Part shown: positions 1 through 5,165 of the stretch, piece after piece | Layout: each line of letters starts with the position of its first letter | Position numbering within the stretch: the first letter of the stretch is position 1 | Origin: Lachnospiraceae bacterium | GTDB taxonomy: Bacteria > Bacillota > Clostridia > Lachnospirales > Lachnospiraceae | Length of the DNA: 7,960 nucleotides | Assembly (NCBI GenBank): GCA_019420465.1 | Contig: JAHZHB010000055.1 | Span: 1-7,960, forward strand | Direction of reading: 5' to 3' | The notes under the pieces: model-generated | Told to the model about the DNA's origin: nothing | Database searches by the model: none | The model's input: the letters and a program-made list of their open reading frames with translations, nothing else | Made by a program: the position numbers and the translations under genes

Positions 1-5
1 TGCAT
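1..5 (-). CDS. rsfS: Start of a downstream gene, probably ribosomal silencing factor RsfS (partial)
   Basis: Only the start codon (complement of 3-5) and two further bases are inside the window, so the product cannot be read. The start is supported by a strong AGGAGGT ribosome binding site (complement of 12-18) placed 6 nt upstream of the ATG. The gene lies 67 nt after the yqeK stop on the same strand. In Firmicutes, yqeK is commonly followed by rsfS (ybeB/yqeL), which blocks subunit joining by binding L14, and the second codon beginning CA would fit a Gln or His. The identity is inferred from synteny only; an LCP/LytR-type gene is an alternative seen in some related genomes. Confidence 0.4.
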
Positions 6-72
6 AGAGATACCTCCTGTTTAGTCGCTATGGCCACATACTGCTCACACAGCAAATATAAAACCACAGCCT

Positions 73-672
73 TTATTCTTCATGCTCATCATACAGTGAC
101 TTGTAATATTCACACGCTCTCTGCGTCATCGGATCGATCTGTGCGCCGCTGTCCTCCAGATATATCAGTGTGTCGTGGCAGATCACATACATGCACCGGT
201 CAAGGTCTGTAAATGCCAGTTTGCGGACTTCAGGCAGGTCAGAAGCCTTGTAACGGCCCGGTTCCATATAATCCGCAATAAAGATGATCTTCTCCAGTTT
301 GGTCATTTCCGGCTTTCCTGTCGTATGCCACTCGATCGCACTTAACACCTCCGGATCTTTCACCCCATAGACATCCCTTGCAAGCACAGCGCCCAGACGC
401 GCATGCAGCATAAACGGATTATCCTTTTCATAGGTACTGACTTCCAGATGTTTCTGTTCGCAGAGCTTCAGTTTTTTCTTACTGGGAATACATTTGGCAC
501 AGTCATGCAACAGTCCAGCAGCCTGCGCCTTCATCAGATCTTCGTCATGTGCCATGGCAAGAGCTGCCGCCGTATACATCACACCCAGCGTATGCTGGAA
601 ACGTGCACTGTCCAGTTCTTTTTTCAGCTTTTTCTGCAGAGTCACAAAATCATATTCTGCCAAAGCATCCAT
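73..672 (-). CDS. yqeK: YqeK-family HD-domain hydrolase (symmetrical Ap4A hydrolase)
   Basis: The 199-residue product matches the YqeK family in length and motifs. It carries an HD phosphohydrolase metal site: His27 in RFQHTLG, His56-Asp57 in LLHDCAK, His90 in MLHARLG, His116 in IEWHTTG and Asp134 in IADYMEP. Family members hydrolyse diadenosine tetraphosphate to two ADP in the cytoplasm, using a di-metal centre. The gene lies 10 nt after nadD, a pairing usual in Firmicutes, so it is almost certainly cotranscribed with it. The ATG at 672 directly abuts AGGAG with no spacer, which is poor geometry. The in-frame TTG at codon 4 (position 663) has a 9-nt spacer and may be the true start. The identity is secure; the exact start is not. 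Confidence 0.93.
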   Translation of the reverse strand: MDALAEYDFVTLQKKLKKELDSARFQHTLGVMYTAAALAMAHDEDLMKAQAAGLLHDCAKCIPSKKKLKLCEQKHLEVSTYEKDNPFMLHARLGAVLARDVYGVKDPEVLSAIEWHTTGKPEMTKLEKIIFIADYMEPGRYKASDLPEVRKLAFTDLDRCMYVICHDTLIYLEDSGAQIDPMTQRACEYYKSLYDEHEE

Positions 673-677
673 CTCCT
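673..677 (-). promoter_or_regulatory. Ribosome binding site of yqeK with no spacer to the ATG
   Basis: AGGAG on the minus strand ends at the base immediately before the ATG at 672. A working Shine-Dalgarno normally sits about 5 to 9 nt from the start, so this site suits the TTG at 663 (9-nt spacer) better. No other purine-rich site at usable distance is seen upstream of the ATG. Confidence 0.5.
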
Positions 678-682
678 TTGTC

Positions 683-1300
683 TTATATCCTGTAAATCTG
701 TTCTTTTTCTATATAGGCGATAACATTGTCCGGTGTATAATACCGGATGGAACGGCCTTCTTTGATCCATTTGCGAAGCTGCTGCGAGGAAATATCGATA
801 TTGTCGATGTAAAGCTCCTCAAAGCGGCCACGAAACCACTGGCTGTTCATCTCCATCTCATACTTTAAAAGATTCTCATCCGTATGATTTCTCGTAGCAA
901 CCAGGATCGTTGCACAGGCGCAGATACGCTCCGGCATCTTCCAGCCCTTAAAATCATACAGAGAATCCGCACCGATGATAAAATAATACTCGGTATCCGG
1001 ATGCTTTTCCTTTAACTTTTCCAGTGTCAGGTAGGTATAGCTGTAGCCTTTGGCATGCATTTCCAGCATCGAAAGCTCAAAATGCGGATTATCGGCAATG
1101 GCCATACCCGTCATCGTTACACGCTGTTCATTTGTTGCACGGCCCTCCCGGTCACGCTTATGCGGCGGATTACCAGCCGGCATGAACAGTACTTTTTCCA
1201 GGTCAAACTGTTGGCAAGCCTGCTCTGCGATCAGCAGATGACCGATATGGATCGGATCAAAGGTTCCGCCCATGATCCCTACTTTTCGTTTTGTACCCAT
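683..1300 (-). CDS. nadD: Nicotinate-nucleotide adenylyltransferase NadD
   Basis: NadD transfers AMP from ATP to nicotinate mononucleotide to form nicotinate adenine dinucleotide, the adenylation step shared by de novo and salvage NAD synthesis in the cytoplasm. The 205-residue product is of normal length and has the nucleotidyltransferase fold signature GGTFDPIHIGH at residues 11-21, the PAGNPPHK segment at 41-48, IIGADSL at 108-114, and the C-terminal ISSQQLR motif at 170-176 (equivalent to ISSTxIR). The ATG at 1300 has an AGAGGA ribosome binding site about 8 nt upstream. The gene follows yhbY after 63 nt and precedes yqeK by 10 nt. The 63-nt gap holds only two short imperfect hairpins and no U-rich terminator, so readthrough from yhbY is expected. 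Confidence 0.96.
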   Translation of the reverse strand: MGTKRKVGIMGGTFDPIHIGHLLIAEQACQQFDLEKVLFMPAGNPPHKRDREGRATNEQRVTMTGMAIADNPHFELSMLEMHAKGYSYTYLTLEKLKEKHPDTEYYFIIGADSLYDFKGWKMPERICACATILVATRNHTDENLLKYEMEMNSQWFRGRFEELYIDNIDISSQQLRKWIKEGRSIRYYTPDNVIAYIEKEQIYRI

Positions 1301-1363
1301 ATGCTTTTCCTCTATGATACCACGTCACTGTCACAGACAGATATCGTGATATTATGATGGATT

Positions 1364-1654
1364 TTACGGAAGAACGATCTTCTTTTTGTTGTCTTTTCCC
1401 TCACGGTACAGCACGATCTTCTTTCCGATCACCTGTACAACCTGAGAACGTGTACGCTCAGCCAGAACAGCAGCGATCTCCTTCGGATCATCCATACAGT
1501 TCTGCAGTACACTGATCTTGATCAGCTCTCTGGCAGCCAGGGCTTCATCGATAGCTTTTGTATTTTCCGGTGTCAGGCTTGACTTTCCCATCTGAAAGAT
1601 CGGATCCATCGTCATAGCCAGACCTTTTAAATATGCTCTCTGTTTACTTGTCAT
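1364..1654 (-). CDS. yhbY: YhbY-family (CRM domain) ribosome assembly RNA-binding protein
   Basis: The 96-residue product is a single CRS1-YhbY (CRM) domain, the KH-like fold that binds pre-50S particles and RNA. It matches Firmicutes YhbY/YqeI across its length: PIFQMGK at 18-24, ALAARELIKISVLQNC at 38-53, VVQVIGKKIVLYRE at 72-85 and a basic C-terminus. The GxxG loop that contacts RNA in this family is normally GKGG, GKAG or GSNG. Here it reads GKSS at residues 23-26, so the second glycine is a serine. The ATG at 1654 has AGAGGA 6 nt upstream. The gene sits between obg and nadD, its usual place in this group. Confidence 0.93.
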   Translation of the reverse strand: MTSKQRAYLKGLAMTMDPIFQMGKSSLTPENTKAIDEALAARELIKISVLQNCMDDPKEIAAVLAERTRSQVVQVIGKKIVLYREGKDNKKKIVLP

Positions 1655-1679
1655 GTTTTATCCTCTTCATTTTACTGTC

Positions 1680-1708
1680 GGCAGCATAGCGTCACACACC
1701 ATACCGCC
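1680..1708 (-). other. Intercistronic RNA hairpin between obg and yhbY
   Basis: In the minus-strand transcript, 8 nt after the obg stop, GGCGGUAUGGU (complement of 1698-1708) can pair with GCUAUGCUGCC (complement of 1680-1690) over 11 positions around a 7-nt loop. Four of the pairs are G-U wobbles, so the structure can form only in the minus-strand RNA. No U-tract follows, so it is not an intrinsic terminator. It may protect or process the mRNA end; that is inference. Confidence 0.4.
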
Positions 1709-1715
1709 CTGTCAC

Positions 1716-2978
1716 TTATTTAAAATAATCAAACTCCAGACCATACATACGCACCGTATCGCCCTCTGCGATTCCCTGCGCTTCCAGATCCTTTAAGATA
1801 CCGCTTTCCTTTAGGAAACGCTGGAAGAAAGCAAAACCTTTCTCGGAATCCAGATTCGTATAACCAAGCATTTTCTCGATCTTCGGACCTTCTACAACAA
1901 ATACCGGTCCGTCGCTCTCCTCGATACGTTCTACCGTATACGGCAGGGATTCGGTAAGAAGAGCATCCTCCGGGAAGAATTCCTGTTCGAAGACGATCGG
2001 CTCCTGCTCGCAGCTGTTTAACAGCTCGCGGATCTTATATAACAGTGGTTTCACACCCTCGCCGGTAACTGCAGAAATGGCAAATACTTCGATTCCCTGC
2101 GGTTCAAAGGTACGTTTCAGGCGGTTGATCGGGTTTTCCTGTCCGTCTTCCACGTAGATGGCATCGATCTTATTTGCCGCGATCACCTGCGGACGTGCCG
2201 CGATCTCCGGATTATAGGCACGAAGCTCTGCATTGATCTTTTCGATATCATCTACCGGATCACGTCCCTCTACCGATGCAGCGTCTACAATATGCACCAG
2301 CACACGGGTACGCTCGATATGGCGCAGAAATTCATGGCCAAGGCCAAGTCCCTCAGACGCACCCTCGATCAGTCCCGGGATATCCGCGATCACAAATCCG
2401 CCGCCATCCAGATCTACAACACCGAGATTCGGATTTAATGTTGTAAAATGATAATTGGCAATCTTTGGTTTGGCGTTGGATACACGGGAAAGAAAGGTGG
2501 ATTTACCCACATTTGGGAAACCGACCAGTCCGACATCGGCGATCACCTTCAGTTCCAGACGAACCTCCAGCTCCTGTGCAGCCTGTCCGGCCTGTGCATA
2601 TTTCGGTACCTGCATCGTAGCTGTAGCATAATGCATATTTCCCTTACCGCCACGTCCGCCGGTCAGAATCACCTGTTTTGTATTGTCACCGGACATATCT
2701 GCGATCACTTTGCCCGTATTTTTTTCATAAATAACGGTTCCTTCGTGACAGCGTCTCTTGCCGCCTTCCTGACCGTCCTGTGCTTTAAATTTGTGTTTAT
2801 GTCTGTATTCCGACAGGGTGTTCATACCGCGGTCTACCACAAAGATCACATCTCCGCCTCGTCCGCCGTCTCCGCCGTCCGGTCCGCCGTTTGGTACATA
2901 AAGCTCCCGACGAAAGCTGACGTGACCGTCACCACCCTTACCGGATCTGATAAAAATCGTTGCTCTGTCTGCAAACAT
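1716..2978 (-). CDS. obg: Obg GTPase (CgtA), with a short N-terminal domain
   Basis: Obg is an essential GTPase that binds the 50S subunit and links ribosome maturation to growth and (p)ppGpp. The 420-residue product has the glycine-rich Obg fold (residues 1 to about 147, including GGPDGGDGGRGGD at 31-43), the G domain, and a C-terminal OCT domain (about 343-420). G-domain motifs are P-loop GFPNVGKS 153-160, switch HFTT 177-180, DIPG 199-202, NKID 269-272 and SAV 302-304. The sequence runs KRRCH directly into EGTVI at residues 78/79. Relatives known to me carry about 12 more residues there (GKDGxDLxxKVP type), so an in-frame deletion is likely. The ATG at 2978 has AGAGG 6 nt upstream. The gene is separated from rpmA by a terminator. 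Confidence 0.96.
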   Translation of the reverse strand: MFADRATIFIRSGKGGDGHVSFRRELYVPNGGPDGGDGGRGGDVIFVVDRGMNTLSEYRHKHKFKAQDGQEGGKRRCHEGTVIYEKNTGKVIADMSGDNTKQVILTGGRGGKGNMHYATATMQVPKYAQAGQAAQELEVRLELKVIADVGLVGFPNVGKSTFLSRVSNAKPKIANYHFTTLNPNLGVVDLDGGGFVIADIPGLIEGASEGLGLGHEFLRHIERTRVLVHIVDAASVEGRDPVDDIEKINAELRAYNPEIAARPQVIAANKIDAIYVEDGQENPINRLKRTFEPQGIEVFAISAVTGEGVKPLLYKIRELLNSCEQEPIVFEQEFFPEDALLTESLPYTVERIEESDGPVFVVEGPKIEKMLGYTNLDSEKGFAFFQRFLKESGILKDLEAQGIAEGDTVRMYGLEFDYFK

Positions 2979-3048
2979 ACACTACCTCTTAATATAATAA
3001 AGCTGCCACAAAAAGGGCAGTACCTTGCTGTTGCTAAAAAACTGCATA

Positions 3049-3077
3049 TTCATGAAAATGGTGCTCGTTTTCATGAA
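3049..3077. repeat. Perfect inverted repeat upstream of obg (possible operator or leader hairpin)
   Basis: TTCATGAAAA (3049-3058) and TTTTCATGAA (3068-3077) are perfect 10-bp inverted arms around a 9-nt spacer. Each arm contains the palindrome TTCATGAA, so two identical palindromes lie 21 bp apart, about two helical turns. The element sits between the rpmA terminator and the obg start, about 70 nt upstream of the ATG. It could be a paired binding site for a dimeric regulator, or an AU-rich hairpin in the obg leader. A run of six T begins about 10 nt after the hairpin in the minus-strand direction, but the stem is too AT-rich and the run too far away to call a terminator. Confidence 0.5.
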
Positions 3078-3086
3078 AGTAACTTG

Positions 3087-3124
3087 ATAAAAAGGCTTCA
3101 AACCAGGATATGATTTGAAGCCTT
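3087..3124 (-). terminator. Rho-independent terminator after rpmA
   Basis: On the minus strand, a perfect 11-bp stem (AAGGCTTCAAA, complement of 3114-3124, pairing with its inverse at 3092-3102) encloses an 11-nt loop and is followed directly by TTTTTAT. It begins 8 nt after the rpmA stop. It closes the rplU-prp-rpmA transcript; there is no T-run on the plus-strand side, so it is one-directional. Confidence 0.9.
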
Positions 3125-3132
3125 GTCATGAA

Positions 3133-3420
3133 TTACTCTGCAGTTACCGGCACGATAGAAACCTGTTTCTTATCGCGGCCTTTTCTCTGGAATCTTACAA
3201 CTCCGTCTGTCAGTGCGAATAAAGTATCATCTTTACCTTTACCAACATTTACGCCCGGATGAATCTTTGTTCCGCGCTGTCTGTAAAGAATATTACCAGC
3301 CTTTACAAACTGTCCGTCTGCTCTCTTCGCACCCAGTCTCTTGGACTCGGAATCACGGCCGTTCTTTGTAGAACCAACACCTTTTTTATGAGCGAAGATC
3401 TGAAGATTCATGTTCATCAT
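3133..3420 (-). CDS. rpmA: 50S ribosomal protein L27 with cleavable N-terminal extension
   Basis: L27 sits near the peptidyl transferase centre of the 50S subunit, where its N-terminal tail reaches the tRNA ends. The 95-residue product carries the conserved core HKKGVGSTKNGRDS at 11-24, followed by SKRLGAKRADGQ and RQRGTKIHPG. Residues 1-10 (MMNMNLQIFA) are the Firmicutes-type pre-sequence, and the NLQIFA/HKKG junction matches the site cut by the protease Prp, so the mature protein should begin at His11. The first ATG (3420) has an AAGGAGG ribosome binding site at 9 nt. The gene starts 4 nt after the stop of prp, which encodes that protease. Confidence 0.97.
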   Translation of the reverse strand: MMNMNLQIFAHKKGVGSTKNGRDSESKRLGAKRADGQFVKAGNILYRQRGTKIHPGVNVGKGKDDTLFALTDGVVRFQRKGRDKKQVSIVPVTAE

Positions 3421-3424
3421 AATC

Positions 3425-3745
3425 TTATACCTCCTTGGTCACAATGTCTAAATAAGCATCTCCGTAAGTTTCCCGTATACTTTCCAGTCCGAGCTTTAAG
3501 GATTCCATCAGAAGGTGAGCACCTTCGGATGCGTCCTGCTCGATCGCGATCGCCACATAGCCATCACCCTCTTCACAGGTAAATCCATCCTCTGTCAGAG
3601 TCTCGATCGAATTTGCCGTATTGACCATCAGCACCGAAACGGCTGCACAGATGATATCCTGTCCTTCTTCGGCATATTCAGCATGCCCTTTTGTCTCGAC
3701 CTGTATGCACCGGGAATTTTTTGTTGCTATCCGGATATGAATCAT
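3425..3745 (-). CDS. prp: Ribosomal-processing cysteine protease Prp (YsxB family)
   Basis: Prp removes the N-terminal extension of L27 before or during 50S assembly. The 106-residue product has the family's two catalytic residues in context: His21 in KGHAEYA and Cys33 in GQDIICAAVS, with the usual 12-residue spacing. The rest follows the family pattern (VLMVNTANSIE helix, C-terminal GLESIRETY helix). It lies 8 nt after rplU and 4 nt before rpmA, the standard arrangement, so enzyme and substrate are made from one mRNA. No Shine-Dalgarno is visible before the ATG at 3745; translation is probably coupled to rplU termination, which would keep Prp below the level of the ribosomal proteins (inference). 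Confidence 0.95.
   Translation of the reverse strand: MIHIRIATKNSRCIQVETKGHAEYAEEGQDIICAAVSVLMVNTANSIETLTEDGFTCEEGDGYVAIAIEQDASEGAHLLMESLKLGLESIRETYGDAYLDIVTKEV
3430..3436 (-). promoter_or_regulatory. Strong ribosome binding site of rpmA inside the prp 3' end
   Basis: AAGGAGG on the minus strand lies within the last codons of prp, 9 nt before the first ATG of rpmA. It selects the first of the two consecutive ATG codons and contrasts with prp, which has no recognisable site. Confidence 0.8.
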
Positions 3746-3753
3746 ATAACGGA

Positions 3754-4059
3754 TTAAGCGTTGATCTTTTCGATCTTAACGGCAGTAAACTGCTGTCTGT
3801 GTCCGTTTTTCTTGTGATAACCGGTTTTTCTCTTATACTTATACACGATAACTTTTTTAGCTTTACCGTTACCAAGTACGGATGCAGTTACGGTTGCATC
3901 TGCAACGTCGCTACCGACTTTAAGCCCTTCATTGCTTACAGCCAGAACCTGATCAAATGTAACTGTCTCGCCAGCCTCAGCGCCGAGCTTCTCAACTTTA
4001 ATGATATCGCCTTCAGCTACTTTGTACTGTTTACCACCTGTTGCAATAATTGCGTACAT
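3754..4059 (-). CDS. rplU: 50S ribosomal protein L21
   Basis: L21 is an early-binding 50S protein that contacts 23S rRNA. The 101-residue product is full length: it opens with the typical MYAIIATGGKQYKV and ends with the L21 signature region (YKYKRKTGYHKKNGHRQQ at 73-90, then FTAVKI). The open frame extends 31 codons further upstream to 4152, but that stretch overlaps the promoter and leader and has no L21 similarity. The ATG at 4059 has AGGAGGT 5 nt upstream and fits the family start. It is the first gene of the rplU-prp-rpmA unit. Confidence 0.97.
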   Translation of the reverse strand: MYAIIATGGKQYKVAEGDIIKVEKLGAEAGETVTFDQVLAVSNEGLKVGSDVADATVTASVLGNGKAKKVIVYKYKRKTGYHKKNGHRQQFTAVKIEKINA

Positions 4060-4135
4060 ATGGCACCTCCTATTATCATTACTCGCCAGATATGGTGTCC
4101 GTTGCCGGAACTTCAACCTCTCTGTGCGGCATACT
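4060..4135 (-). promoter_or_regulatory. Probable L21 leader (structured 5' UTR of rplU)
   Basis: The transcript from the promoter upstream has a 75-nt leader that folds compactly. P1 pairs CGCACAGA (complement of 4121-4128) with UCUGGCG (complement of 4084-4090), with one bulged A. P2 is GGU/ACC (4116-4118 with 4094-4096). P3 is GUUCCG/CGGAC (4106-4111 with 4097-4101), with one bulged U and a GCAA tetraloop at 4102-4105. The sequence UGAA forms a one-sided internal loop. Firmicutes rplU genes are known to carry such an L21 leader, thought to bind L21 for autogenous control. The fold was derived by hand, and the assignment rests on position and shape. Confidence 0.7.
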
Positions 4136-4140
4136 TGACA

Positions 4141-4169
4141 AACATAGCACATAAATGTTGATTCGTCAA
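4141..4169 (-). promoter_or_regulatory. Promoter of the rplU-prp-rpmA operon
   Basis: On the minus strand, TTGACG (complement of 4164-4169) is followed after exactly 17 nt by TATGTT (complement of 4141-4146), preceded by TGC, an extended -10. Transcription should start near 4134-4136, just before the L21 leader. The -35 begins about 20 nt after the degV stop. Confidence 0.8.
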
Positions 4170-4188
4170 GAGATTTCTTTTAATTTCC

Positions 4189-5061
4189 TCAGATCTTTAC
4201 ATGTTTTGCACATCCACACGCCAAAGCGCCCGGACCGATATGGCAGGATACGCTTAAAGACAACGGATCCACATGATGGATCGGGATATCCGGGAAAGCA
4301 GCCTGAAGCTCTGTCTTAAAGTTCTCCGCCTCAGCGTCATTATGTGTATGCGCGACGGCGATCTCCATCAATCCGGCTTTTCTTTCCTCTGCAAAGCGGT
4401 TTTCCATATCCTTTTTCAGTGCCTCGATCATGGTCTTTTTAGCCTGTTTCTGGCCACGGACCTTGGCAAAGGCATCGAGCTTTTCACCCTGGATCTGCAG
4501 CACCGGTTTGATCTTTAATACTGTACCAAGCATAGCTGCTGCCGGAGTGACACGGCCACCTTTTTTCAGATATTTCAGTGTATCAACCATAATATAAATA
4601 CTGGCGATCAGCTTCTCTCTTGTCAGGATCTCCTTGATCTCGGCACCGGTCTTTCCGGCCTTTACCAGATTGATCGCATCATATACAGACATTTTTTGCG
4701 TGATAGAAATACGCTGGTTGTCGATCACATGTACTTTGCCATCATAATCATCGGCCAACATCGTCGCTGTGGCACAGCTGTTGCTTAAGCCACTGGACAT
4801 CGGGATATAAACGATCTCATCATGTGTCTGTAATTCTTTCTCCCACAGATCCACCAGATCGCCAGGGGAAGGCTGTGATGTGGACACATTGCCGTCCTCG
4901 CTTAAAATCTGATAAAAGTCTTCCTGTGAAAGATCGATTTCCTCAAAGTATAACTTTTCATCAATAAAAAACGGCATCGGCACGACTGTAATACCGAGCT
5001 CTTTTGCTTCAGCCTGTGTAATGCCTGAATTACTGTCTGTCATAATTGCAATATTTGCCAT
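4189..5061 (-). CDS. DegV family protein (fatty-acid-binding, FakB-like)
   Basis: DegV proteins bind a fatty acid between two domains; some (FakB) present it to the kinase FakA for phosphorylation and use in phospholipids. The 290-residue product is normal in length. It shows the N-terminal IAIMTDSNSG at 4-13, the ligand-contact TSQPSP at 61-66, SSGLSNS at 89-95, the DTLKYLKKGGR segment at 160-170 and the C-terminal HIGPGALACG at 274-283. The start at 5061 fits the family and has AGGAG at 9 nt; an open extension to 5127 has no family match. No fakA homologue is in the window, so a FakB role is inference. A 104-nt gap separates it from the RNase E/G gene, with neither a clear promoter nor a terminator. 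No strong terminator follows it before the rplU promoter. Confidence 0.93.
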   Translation of the reverse strand: MANIAIMTDSNSGITQAEAKELGITVVPMPFFIDEKLYFEEIDLSQEDFYQILSEDGNVSTSQPSPGDLVDLWEKELQTHDEIVYIPMSSGLSNSCATATMLADDYDGKVHVIDNQRISITQKMSVYDAINLVKAGKTGAEIKEILTREKLIASIYIMVDTLKYLKKGGRVTPAAAMLGTVLKIKPVLQIQGEKLDAFAKVRGQKQAKKTMIEALKKDMENRFAEERKAGLMEIAVAHTHNDAEAENFKTELQAAFPDIPIHHVDPLSLSVSCHIGPGALACGCAKHVKI

Positions 5062-5165
5062 TTTTGTTTTCTCCTGTAACCCATCTGTCCTGGAACAGAC
5101 TTTTCTGACAACGGTGCACATGTTCACATGCCCGTATAACTTTCAATTTATCAATATCCACTATA

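Noticed and set aside
1328..1352. Two short hairpins between yhbY and nadD (CTGTC/GACAG and ATATC/GATAT)
   Set aside because: Five-base stems with loops of two or three bases and no U-tract; not enough to call a terminator or regulatory element.
2991..2996. TATATT as a -10 for obg
   Set aside because: The start site would fall within or beside the ribosome binding site, and no -35 lies 17 nt upstream.
2448..3113. 221-codon plus-strand open frame
   Set aside because: It lies opposite obg, whose motifs are unmistakable, and its translation resembles no family; it also runs through the terminator.
4135..4140. Perfect TTGACA on the plus strand
   Set aside because: No -10-like hexamer at 16-18 nt and no plus-strand gene downstream.
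4060..4152. 31-codon N-terminal extension of L21
   Set aside because: It overlaps the promoter and structured leader and has no L21 similarity; the ATG at 4059 has a good ribosome binding site.
5062..5127. 22-codon N-terminal extension of the DegV protein
   Set aside because: No family similarity; the start at 5061 is supported by AGGAG at 9 nt and by the usual DegV N-terminus.
5117..5130. CACATG repeated twice upstream of degV
   Set aside because: Six-base copies 8 bp apart are expected by chance and have no supporting context.
5062..5165. Promoter or terminator in the 104-nt gap between the RNase E/G gene and degV
   Set aside because: TTGATA and TTGAAA hexamers are present but none has a convincing -10 at 16-18 nt; the only hairpin has a 5-bp stem (TCTGT/ACAGA) without a U-tract.
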